Assembly: GCA_964399535.1 (NCBI GenBank)
Contig: CAYNRE010000005.1
Span: forward strand, 744,001 to 808,000
Source: CAYNRE01 sp964399535
GTDB lineage: Bacteria > Planctomycetota > Planctomycetia > Pirellulales > CAYNRE01
Length of the DNA: 64,000 nucleotides
Direction: 5' to 3'
The translations under genes were made by a program, and so were the position numbers. The notes under the pieces were generated by a model that saw only the letters and a list, made by a program, of their open reading frames with translations, searched no databases and was not told where the DNA came from. Shown here one piece after another: positions 1 to 7,573 of the stretch (the first letter of the stretch is position 1; each line of letters opens with the position of its first letter).

Positions 1-1869
1 AAGCCCCTGGCCAAAATGTTGCTGCCACACCCGGTTGACCAACAGCCGCCGCACCGTGGGCTGTTCGGGCGAAGTGAGCCAACGGGCCAGGGCCAGGCGC
101 CGTCCGCTGCCGGATGCGCCAGCCTCGGCCGGCAGGTTCCAGCCGTTGTCGGGCGAGACCAGCGCCGCCGGCACGCCGGGCAGGGCCTCCTCGCCCAACT
201 CGCGATACTGCCCGCGCTCGCGCACGAAATGCGGCGGCGGCTGGCGGGCCACATCGGTCAGAATCGCAAGCTGCTCGAGCGGCGCCGGGCGCGAGGCCTC
301 GAGCTTTTCGATCTCGGCGCGCTCAGCCTCTTGCGCGGGCCCATACTCGGTAAACCGCTCGGCCAATTGTTCGTCGGAAACCTCGCACACCGCCGCCTGC
401 TCGGCGAGCAGCTTTTCGGCGTCTTCGCTCCGCTCGCCGGCCGCGGTGGCCAGCGCCACGCGCACCTGATCGGCCAAGGAAGGCTCAAGCCCGGCCAGTC
501 GCTCTTCGCGAAGCCGCTCGACGAGTTCTTGGCGCTCCTGGTCGAATCGCTTTTTCACGGCTTCGACCTCGGCCGCGATTTGGTCGAGCCGGGCCTGGTG
601 CGCGGCCCGCTCGGCTACGGTCCCCTCGGCAACGAGCCGCTCGGCCGGCTTGCGCCAATCGTCGGGCTGATAGGCGGCCCACAGTATGGCTTGCAGGCCG
701 TAGTACTCGCGCTGCGTGAGCGGCTCGAATTTGTGGTCGTGGCAGCGGGCACACTGCACGGTCAGCCCCAGCAGGGCCGAACCCATGATCTGTACCGTGC
801 CCTCGATCACCGCGAAGCGATCGGCCAACACCTCGTCTTCGTTGCCGTCGCTTTCGCCGGTGCCGTCCGGGGCATTCCGCAGAAAATGCGTGGCCAGCAG
901 CGAGTCGACCATTTCCGGAGTCAGGTCGCCGCCGGGCGTGTAACCCGCCAACTCGTCGCCGGCGATCTGTTGTTCGAGAAACTCGTTCCAGGGGCGATCG
1001 GCATTGTGCGACCGCACGACATAATCCCGGTAGCGCCAGGCCCAAGGCCGATCGGAGTCGGCGTTGAAGTAGCCGTTCGAATCGGCGTAGCCCACCGCAT
1101 CGAGCCAGTACTTTCCCCAGCGCTCGCCGTAATGGGGCGATGCCAGGTACCGCTCGATCATTCTCGGCACCGCGCCCGGAGCCGTGTCGGAAAGAAACGC
1201 CTCTTGTTCGGCCAGGGTCGGCGGCAACCCGGTTACGTCAAGCGCCACCCGGCGGAGCAGCGTGGCCCGGTCGGCCGGCGGCGCCAAGTGCCAGCCCTGG
1301 GCCTCGAGCCGAGCCATGATGAAGCGATCGACCGCGGTTTGCACCCGCGATGGGTCGGCCACCTCGGGCAGCGGCGGCGTGCGGGGGGGCTGAAAGGCCC
1401 AGTGCGTGTCGCCCGGCGGCAATTGGCTCGGGTCGGGCAGACCCGGCGCCCCGGCCGCGATCCAGCCTCGGATCAGCTCGCGCTCGCTTGCGGCCAGCGG
1501 CTCGCCGGGGGGCATATCCTCGGCCTCGATCCGCTGCCAAAGCAGGCTGCTCGCGACGTCGCCAGGAACCAGGGCCGGTCCGCTTTCGCCCCCCCGGGCC
1601 AACCCCTCGGCCGAGCTGAGATTCAGCCGGGCCAGGCGGCGGTATTGGCCGTGGCAGCGGCCGCAGCGCTCGCGCAGCAGCGGGCCCGCCTGTTCGGAAA
1701 AAACGGGGGCCGACAGCGCTTCGCCGGCCTGGGCGATGGGGCTGCCCAGCGCCGCGACCGACAGCACGACCAGGGCGCCCAATCCTGGCCGCCGGCCAGG
1801 TCGGCAACGGCGCACCATCGCCCGAGATCGGCCGACGTACGAAGCCGCGCGGCTGCTGGGGTGGGCCAT
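1..1869 (-). CDS. PSD1 / planctomycete cytochrome c protein (3' end outside window)
   Basis: This gene reads leftwards off the window edge, so only the first 623 residues are present. A signal peptide is followed by one c-type haem motif (RCGRCHG). Next comes the DUF1549-type region with a second haem-like motif (QCARCHDHKF), and then the start of DUF1553/PSD1, recognised by VNRVWQQHFGQG at the window edge. Such proteins are exported, number in the dozens per planctomycete genome, and usually sit beside a DUF1501 gene; their biochemical role is not established. The start at 1869 has GAGGAG just upstream. An in-frame ATG at 1818 would begin the signal peptide with MVRRCRPGRR and is a reasonable alternative. 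Any DUF1501 partner would lie beyond the left edge. Confidence 0.9.
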   Translation of the reverse strand, partial: MAHPSSRAASYVGRSRAMVRRCRPGRRPGLGALVVLSVAALGSPIAQAGEALSAPVFSEQAGPLLRERCGRCHGQYRRLARLNLSSAEGLARGGESGPALVPGDVASSLLWQRIEAEDMPPGEPLAASERELIRGWIAAGAPGLPDPSQLPPGDTHWAFQPPRTPPLPEVADPSRVQTAVDRFIMARLEAQGWHLAPPADRATLLRRVALDVTGLPPTLAEQEAFLSDTAPGAVPRMIERYLASPHYGERWGKYWLDAVGYADSNGYFNADSDRPWAWRYRDYVVRSHNADRPWNEFLEQQIAGDELAGYTPGGDLTPEMVDSLLATHFLRNAPDGTGESDGNEDEVLADRFAVIEGTVQIMGSALLGLTVQCARCHDHKFEPLTQREYYGLQAILWAAYQPDDWRKPAERLVAEGTVAERAAHQARLDQIAAEVEAVKKRFDQERQELVERLREERLAGLEPSLADQVRVALATAAGERSEDAEKLLAEQAAVCEVSDEQLAERFTEYGPAQEAERAEIEKLEASRPAPLEQLAILTDVARQPPPHFVRERGQYRELGEEALPGVPAALVSPDNGWNLPAEAGASGSGRRLALARWLTSPEQPTVRRLLVNRVWQQHFGQGL

Positions 1870-2059
1870 GGCGCTCCTCGCGCACCTGGGCTCGTGCGAG
1901 GCGGGAATCTCAACCAACCGCCGGAAGGGGGCGATCCCCCCTCTGCCCGGTACGGCGCCAATTATCTCCCGCCAGCAGGCCACATGCCAGCCAGAAGCCC
2001 AAATCAACCCGGTCGGGAGCCCGATTCGGCCTGGGCACCTCGCGCCGGAAACCCGCCCG

Positions 2060-3121
2060 TTAGTAGTCGCACCACATGCCCAGGCCTACTTGCTGCTCGA
2101 AGGTGTTGAACAGCGACAGTTGCCGGCTCTTTCCGTTGTAGTAGTCGAAGCCCACACGAAACAACCGCCCCGAGGCCTGGCCGCGCCACAGCCAGCCGGT
2201 TTGAAAGCACAGGTTGCCACCCCAATGCACCTCTTCGCGCAGGTTGCCGTGGATGGCCCAGAACGGAACCGGTTTCAATCCCGTCGGGCCGGCCGGGGTG
2301 TACTCGACCCCCATCTGCGTCCCCCAGGGCTTCGAGCCGCCGTCGGTCATAAAGGCGTAGTCCAACTCGCCGTACAATCGCACATTGTCCGACCACCACC
2401 AGGCCTCGCCCAGCACGAACGCGTTGCGGCTGTAATTGATCCGCGGATACCCCGGGTTCTTCAACACAAACTCGTCGCCTAAATGCGAGCTGAGATGATA
2501 GAACGCCAGCTTCGTGGCCCACCGACCGCGGGCATAGGTCAGCGGTACCCCCGCCCGGTAATCGGTGGCCGATACATCGAGCTCGTTTTCGAAATCGAGC
2601 CGGGTGATGGCCGCCCCCTCGACGTCGAGTTGGACCCCCTCGGGCCGGTTCTCGCGAAAGGTTCCGTACCTCAGAATGCCTTGCCGGCCGCCCAGCGTTA
2701 TATCCCACAGCGCGCCGTGATCGTCGGTGTAGTTCCAGGCGGTCGCCAGGCGGGGCTCCCAGTTGCCCGCCAGGTAGGAGCGATAGAGCAACCCGGTGGG
2801 CAGTACCTTCCAACCCCAGGGCTCCTCGGACGAGGCCGGCCAGGCGGATGCGACCGGGATGGAGCTCGTGGCGGCGCCGGGACCAGGAAACTCAGCGGGG
2901 GGAGGAACCGGTTCTGTGGCGGGTGGCGCGCCGGTTGCAAAACTTGCTCCCGAAAAACTGCCCGACGAGGGGGCCGCAATCCAATCTTCACTGCCCTCAA
3001 CGCCCAACGGCAAATCGACGGGTGTCGAGGTGGGGGGCAAGCGCGACGCCTGGCCCGCCCAGCCCGTCGTGGCCGGCGCCGGCAGCACCAAGGCAAACAG
3101 CATCAGCCAGCTCCGGGCCAT
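2060..3121 (-). CDS. DUF1207 family exported protein
   Basis: A 353-residue exported protein. After a signal peptide (MARSWLMLFALVLPAPATTG) and a Pro/Ser-rich linker of about 80 residues comes the DUF1207 core, recognised by WKVLPTGLLYRSYLAG and by alternating aromatic strands (LWDITLGGRQGILRYG, WWWSDNVRLYGELDYAF) that end in an aromatic residue. This pattern suggests an outer-membrane or surface beta-barrel, which is inference. The reading frame is open upstream to 3382, but the ATG at 3121 is preferred because it starts the signal peptide. Function unknown. Confidence 0.8.
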   Translation of the reverse strand: MARSWLMLFALVLPAPATTGWAGQASRLPPTSTPVDLPLGVEGSEDWIAAPSSGSFSGASFATGAPPATEPVPPPAEFPGPGAATSSIPVASAWPASSEEPWGWKVLPTGLLYRSYLAGNWEPRLATAWNYTDDHGALWDITLGGRQGILRYGTFRENRPEGVQLDVEGAAITRLDFENELDVSATDYRAGVPLTYARGRWATKLAFYHLSSHLGDEFVLKNPGYPRINYSRNAFVLGEAWWWSDNVRLYGELDYAFMTDGGSKPWGTQMGVEYTPAGPTGLKPVPFWAIHGNLREEVHWGGNLCFQTGWLWRGQASGRLFRVGFDYYNGKSRQLSLFNTFEQQVGLGMWCDY

Positions 3122-3603
3122 GCTCCGCAATTTGGGGCGCGCGGCACCGTGGGCCCGATCTGACGCATGTCGGGTGCAGGCGAGCGATGGCTGGGAAGGA
3201 GCAAGGCAATCGGCCAACAACGGTGCGTACCTGCACGAGAAGGGAAACCTGCCTGCCGAGGCGGCCGCCGGGCAATGCCGGGCATCCTCCCTACGATCGG
3301 CACGATCGCTTCCCTCGGAATAATTCAGCCCTGTGCCATGGAAGCAGCTTCCCAGGTTCGCCAAATTGCCTAAGACAGCCAAGCGGCGAACTTGTGGGTG
3401 CTCATCAAGCGCGCGGCTTGGGAGAACGCTGCGGCGCCAGGCGCGTCGGCCTCACGCCTGGGCCGTCGGCGCCACGATGAACCCTGGTAGACCAGGCGCA
3501 CCCCCGACGCGTTTGCGGCAATTCTTCGGGGGGGGTCGCCAGGGTGGCGTTCCCCAGGCCCCCTCCCCGGGGCGCGATCCGAACGGAATCGGAGTACCCA
3601 CGG
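3122..3603. other. Intergenic, divergent promoter region
   Basis: This stretch separates the minus-strand DUF1207 gene from a plus-strand small secreted protein, so it must hold promoters for both. No convincing gene, RNA or strong hairpin was seen in it. Confidence 0.4.
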
Positions 3604-4050
3604 ATGACCTTCTCACGCTGGCTGGGTGCCGCGCTACTGGTCGCGATAGTCGCTCCGGCCGGGGCGCAAGAACCGCACTTTGTGCGCCCACCCGGCACCA
3701 CCTGCTGGCGCGTCATCGGCTTTGGTCATGGGCCCGGCTACCACTCTCGAACCTGCTGCGGCGTGGGCTGTGGATCGCATGGTTGCGGAACGCCGGCTGT
3801 TGGTTTGCCGGGCTGCTACCCGAGCCCCTGGCTGGGTACCACCGCTCCCTGCCCGGGCATGTCGCCGATTTATGGCCCGGTGGGTTCGCCCGCGCCCAAC
3901 GCGGCTCCGACGAGCGTGCCGACGGCGCCGCCGTCGTCGGCGATGCGGCCGTCAGCCGGTCCGTCATCGCGGTTAACCGCCCGGTTGCCTGGCTGGGGCA
4001 CCGCACCGCTTTCCGAGCGTTACCCGACCGGGCCGCTGCAAATTCGTTAG
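3604..4050 (+). CDS. Small secreted Cys/Gly/Pro-rich protein
   Basis: A 148-residue hypothetical protein with a clear signal peptide ending in APAGAQ. The next section is rich in Gly, Cys and His (RTCCGVGCGSHGCG), and the C-terminal half is rich in Pro, Ala and Ser. No known domain was recognised. The start at 3604 is chosen because it begins the signal peptide and has GGAG about 8 bases upstream; an in-frame upstream reading to 3544 has neither. The Cys-rich section could bind metal or form disulfides outside the cell, which is inference. Confidence 0.6.
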   Translation: MTFSRWLGAALLVAIVAPAGAQEPHFVRPPGTTCWRVIGFGHGPGYHSRTCCGVGCGSHGCGTPAVGLPGCYPSPWLGTTAPCPGMSPIYGPVGSPAPNAAPTSVPTAPPSSAMRPSAGPSSRLTARLPGWGTAPLSERYPTGPLQIR

Positions 4051-4302
4051 CGGTTTGGCGAAAACTGCAACGGGCTCGTCGTTGCCCGTTCTGGCTCGGG
4101 GCGACGCCGTCGCCAAGCCGGCTGTTGACCGGGATAAAGCCGGCCCAACCGCGGCGCTGCCTGCCGGACCCGGGTCGACACCCGGCGGGCAAGAACCTAG
4201 AATCCCGGCCTAACCAAGCAAGCCACCCCATGTGTCCGTGCGGCTGGCGGCCTTGCCGCGACAGCACCGCCCCGACTCTCGGAATCCTGGAGCCCACGAT
4301 CT

Positions 4303-4764
4303 ATGCAACGCACGCTGATACTGCTGAAACCCGATTGCTTCGAGCGCCGGCTGGTGGGGCGCATCTTGAGCCGGTTTGAAGACAAGGGCCTGAACCTGAT
4401 CGCGCTCAAGCTCATCCGCGTTACCCCCGAGCTGGCCAAGCAGCACTACGCCGAGCACGTCAAGAAGCCGTTTTACCCGGGGCTCGAGAGCTTCATTACC
4501 GGCGCGCCGGTCGTGGCCGCGGTGCTCGAGGGGCTGGATGCCATTCAAGTGGTGCGCGACATGCTCGGCCCTACCAGCGGCCTGAAGGCTCCGCCGGGCA
4601 CCATTCGCGGCGATTTCAGCTTGAGCCGTCAGATGAACCTGGTTCATGCCTCGGACGGACCGGAAGCCGCGGCCCGCGAAATCGGCCTTTATTTCAAGCC
4701 CGAGGAAGTGCTCAGCTACGAGGCCACGCTGGTCGCCTGGATGCGAGCGGGGGACGAATCGTAG
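4303..4764 (+). CDS. ndk: Nucleoside diphosphate kinase
   Basis: Transfers the terminal phosphate of a nucleoside triphosphate to a nucleoside diphosphate through a phospho-histidine, balancing cytoplasmic NTP pools. The 153 residues match the usual family length. Key residues are visible: Lys9 in LLKPD, Arg102 in GTIRGDF, and catalytic His115 in NLVHASDG (the family motif is N-x-x-H-x-S-D). It stands alone, followed about 50 bases later by a convergent membrane-protein gene. Confidence 0.97.
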   Translation: MQRTLILLKPDCFERRLVGRILSRFEDKGLNLIALKLIRVTPELAKQHYAEHVKKPFYPGLESFITGAPVVAAVLEGLDAIQVVRDMLGPTSGLKAPPGTIRGDFSLSRQMNLVHASDGPEAAAREIGLYFKPEEVLSYEATLVAWMRAGDES

Positions 4765-4815
4765 TTCGCTCGCCAAGCCCTGGCGCCGGGGCGCGATCGT
4801 TGGAAGCGCTCAGCC

Positions 4816-5547
4816 TCAGCCGTGGCTGGGTGGTTGCGAATCGCCCGCCGAGCCACGAAGCCAGCGCTGCTCTAGAGCCGGTAAGGCGCGTTTGACCACC
4901 AGGGGGAAGGCTCCCAAGAGGACAAACGCCAGCAGCAACTGTGGCGACACGATCGGCTCGCGGCGGCCGGCCTGCGTCAGCACCGCCAGCGAAGGCACCG
5001 TGGCCCCGGCATACACGTAAACAGCCGTACCCGGCAGCATCCCTAGTTGGCTCACCCACCAAAAGGTGCGCGCCGCCAGCGGGGTGAGCCCCATCGCCGC
5101 GTTGATGACAAAGAAGGGCACGGCTGGAATCAGCCGCAGCGTGAACAGGTAATACGCCCCCTCGCGCTCCAAGGCCGCGTTGAACCGAGATATCCGGTCG
5201 GCGAAGCGGGCCTGGAACGCTTCGCGAAACAGGTACCGGCTGAGCAAAAACGCCAGCGTGGCGCCGGCCGTCGAAGCGAAGCTGACCAGGACCAGGGCCC
5301 GCCAGAATCCGAATAGCCAGCCGAAGGCCAGCGTCAGCGCTGCCGCGCCGGGCAGCGACAGCCCAGTGACCGCCACATAAACCGCCGCGGCCAGTGCCAG
5401 CGCCACTAGCGGCCGCTCGCTCGCCCAGCGCCGGATCGACTCTTCCCGCTGGGCCCACTCGGCGAGCGACAGTACGTGGCCCAATCGCCAGTAGGCCAGG
5501 GCAGCCACCACGGCAAGCAAGACCAGCACCAACCAACGCCGCCGCAT
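4816..5547 (-). CDS. TVP38/TMEM64 family membrane protein
   Basis: A 243-residue inner-membrane protein of the DedA-like VTT (SNARE-associated) family. An N-terminal membrane segment follows MRRRW, then come several hydrophobic helices with the family-type region LSLPGAAALTLAFGWLFG and the pattern F-x-x-R-L-I-P-A-V-P. Family members are implicated in lipid scrambling or membrane homeostasis; the substrate here is unknown. The ATG at 5547 is preferred over a GTG at 5565 because it has AGAGGTGG a few bases upstream. Confidence 0.9.
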   Translation of the reverse strand: MRRRWLVLVLLAVVAALAYWRLGHVLSLAEWAQREESIRRWASERPLVALALAAAVYVAVTGLSLPGAAALTLAFGWLFGFWRALVLVSFASTAGATLAFLLSRYLFREAFQARFADRISRFNAALEREGAYYLFTLRLIPAVPFFVINAAMGLTPLAARTFWWVSQLGMLPGTAVYVYAGATVPSLAVLTQAGRREPIVSPQLLLAFVLLGAFPLVVKRALPALEQRWLRGSAGDSQPPSHG

Positions 5548-5656
5548 GAGCCACCTCTGCCGCACCCGAGTGCGCTGCCGCCGGCCGACGGGTGAAGCCC
5601 CGCAAGCGAGCTCGGCACGCTAGCCAATCTTTACGATGCCGCGGAACCGTCCGTGG

Positions 5657-6619
5657 TTACCTAGCCGCTTCGCTCCCCCCCAGCCGACCCGCCAGCGTTT
5701 CGCCGCGCAACTGCCCGATCATCTCTCGGGTGGCGGCTTCCACGGCACGCTGCCACTGGCTGGCAGCAAACCGCTCGGAGTATTCCTTGCGGGCATGGGC
5801 GAAGATGATGCCCCGGGCATTGTTGACCAGCGCGCCGGTACCGCGCGGGTCGAATGCGCCGGCCACGTCGGCGGCAGCCCCCCCCTGATGCCCAAAGCCG
5901 GGCACCAGCAGCCAGGCATGGGGCATGGCGGCCCGGGCCTCGGCCAGCTGCGCCGGGTAGGTCGCCCCCACGACGGCGCCGACGGGGCCGTAGGACTCGC
6001 CCTGGCGATGCTCGTCGGCTAACCGCTCGACCAGCGAGGCCACCCGCTGGTAAATGGTTCGTCCCTCGCTCACCGGGTCCTGGAACTCGCCCCCGCCGGG
6101 GTTCGAGGTTTTTACAAGCACGAACAGGCCCGCCTGGCGAGCCACGGCCGTATCGACCAGCGGCTGCAGACTATCGCTTCCCAGGTAGGGGTTCACCGTC
6201 AGGGCATCGGCGCCCCAGGCGCTGGTTTGGCCGCGCCCCAGCCAGGCGTCGGCATAGGCCTCGGCCGTCGAGCCGATATCGCCCCGCTTGGCGTCGGCAA
6301 TCACCACCAGGCCGGCGCGGCTGGCGTGCGCGATCACCTCGGACAAAGCCTTCATGCCGGCAACGCCCAATTGCTCGAAGAACGCCACTTGCGGTTTCAC
6401 GGCCGGCACCAGCGGCGCCACGACGTCGATCACCTCGCGACAAAACCGGCTATAGACCGAGGCCCGATCGACGAAGCTGGCCGCGGGCTCGCCCCGCAGC
6501 GCGGGGGGCAATTGCTGCCAGCGGGGGTCGAGCCCCACGCAGACCGGGTTGCCTCGCTCGCGTACCGCGGCCAGAAGCCGGTCTGCGAAGGTGGTGGCTG
6601 GGCACGGTTCGGTCACCAT
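5657..6619 (-). CDS. pyrF: Orotidine 5'-phosphate decarboxylase (type 2)
   Basis: Decarboxylates OMP to UMP, the last step of de novo pyrimidine synthesis. The protein is 320 residues and carries the active-site motif DAKRGDIGSTA (Asp109, Lys111, Asp114), which is the type-2 form of the site; VCVGLDPR near residue 30 and LVKTSNPG further on also fit. The start at 6619 has GAGGA 5 bases upstream, while the longer reading to 6676 has no such site. It lies upstream of the membrane-protein gene on the same strand, but an operon is not proven. Confidence 0.95.
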   Translation of the reverse strand: MVTEPCPATTFADRLLAAVRERGNPVCVGLDPRWQQLPPALRGEPAASFVDRASVYSRFCREVIDVVAPLVPAVKPQVAFFEQLGVAGMKALSEVIAHASRAGLVVIADAKRGDIGSTAEAYADAWLGRGQTSAWGADALTVNPYLGSDSLQPLVDTAVARQAGLFVLVKTSNPGGGEFQDPVSEGRTIYQRVASLVERLADEHRQGESYGPVGAVVGATYPAQLAEARAAMPHAWLLVPGFGHQGGAAADVAGAFDPRGTGALVNNARGIIFAHARKEYSERFAASQWQRAVEAATREMIGQLRGETLAGRLGGSEAAR

Positions 6620-6821
6620 GGAATCCTCATATCGCTTGACAATAGGCGGCCCAAGGTAGCTGGCATCGGGTCGCACTCCGGGAAAAAGCCCCGCCGTGTT
6701 CTAGCATCACCCGGGCCGGAGAAAAGGCCCCCGGGGGCCGGCGAATCCCGCGGCCGCCTCCGTCCCAGCGCGAGTTCGCGCGTGGCCCCACCGGAACGGT
6801 CGAACGCCCGACGGCCTCCGA

Positions 6822-7211
6822 TTACTCGATCGGCTGCCCTAGCAACTGCCGCGCCTCTTCAAAATAGGCTTGTAAGCGAAGAAACTGCCGTTTGTCGCCG
6901 CCATGGTCGGGGTGCAACTCCTTGACCCGTTGCCGATAGGCAGCCAGCAACTCTTCCTCGCGGCAGGGGAGCTTGAGCCCAAACACCTCCAGGCAACGCG
7001 GCGTTTGCGTCAAAGCCCAACCGGGCGCCGCCGATTTCCAATCAGCCAGTCGCACCAGCGCCCGGCGGAGCGAGCGCAAATAGGCCCGCACGTCGGCCAC
7101 CAGCATCACATAGCCGAGCGCGGGCAGGCCCAGGGCCAGGAGCAAGAAGCCGGCCGTGGCCAGTCCGTCCCAACCATCGGGCCAACGCTGGGTGGCTGCT
7201 GAAATTTGCAT
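6822..7211 (-). CDS. Membrane-anchored J-domain protein
   Basis: A 129-residue protein with one membrane helix at about residues 17-40 and a C-terminal J domain holding the essential His-Pro-Asp triad at residues 100-102 (KELHPDHGGD). J domains stimulate the ATPase of DnaK-type Hsp70 chaperones, and the anchor would bring this activity to the membrane. There is no Gly/Phe region or zinc finger, so it is not a full DnaJ. The ATG at 7211 is used instead of an upstream TTG. It lies just downstream of the MoaD-like gene on the same strand. Confidence 0.85.
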   Translation of the reverse strand: MQISAATQRWPDGWDGLATAGFLLLALGLPALGYVMLVADVRAYLRSLRRALVRLADWKSAAPGWALTQTPRCLEVFGLKLPCREEELLAAYRQRVKELHPDHGGDKRQFLRLQAYFEEARQLLGQPIE

Positions 7212-7327
7212 ATCCGAGGCTCGTGGCTGAACCAACCTCTGCCGCGCCGTGCCAGGTTCAGGGCAATCTGCGCCTCCGCGACGCGGCGGCCCTTTCCCCC
7301 CCCTCGCGCACTGCGCGGCGCGGAACG

Positions 7328-7573
7328 TTACCCGCCGCTGACCGGGGGGATGCAGGCCACTTCGGCCCGGGGCTCGATCACGGCCTGGTCCCCCACGTAC
7401 GCCTGATTGACGGCGAACATGAGTTGACCGGCCAGCGGCTGCAAACCGGGTATGGCCTGGGCGAGCCTCGCGCGCAGCTCTCCCACGGTAGCCCCCTCGG
7501 GCAAATCCAGGGCCAGCCGGTCGCTACCGGCCAACTGTTTCACCAGCGCGAATAACTGTACTTCGATCGTCAC
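7328..7573 (-). CDS. moaD: MoaD/ThiS-like sulfur carrier
   Basis: An 81-residue beta-grasp protein ending in Gly-Gly (PPVSGG), the C-terminus that MoaD-type carriers activate as a thiocarboxylate. MoaD is the small subunit of molybdopterin synthase, and the sequence VQLFALVKQLAG at the N-terminus is typical. The start is GTG and overlaps the TGA of the upstream FAD/Fe-S gene by 4 bases, so the two are translationally coupled. No moaE or other cofactor gene is beside it, so a dedicated sulfur carrier for another pathway remains possible. Confidence 0.85.
   Translation of the reverse strand: MTIEVQLFALVKQLAGSDRLALDLPEGATVGELRARLAQAIPGLQPLAGQLMFAVNQAYVGDQAVIEPRAEVACIPPVSGG

Noticed and set aside
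16..2109. 697-residue plus-strand open frame over the first PSD1 gene
   Set aside because: It is the antisense shadow of a clear cytochrome-c/DUF1549/DUF1553 gene and has no domain pattern, only Arg/Gly/Leu-rich sequence typical of reverse frames in high-G+C DNA.
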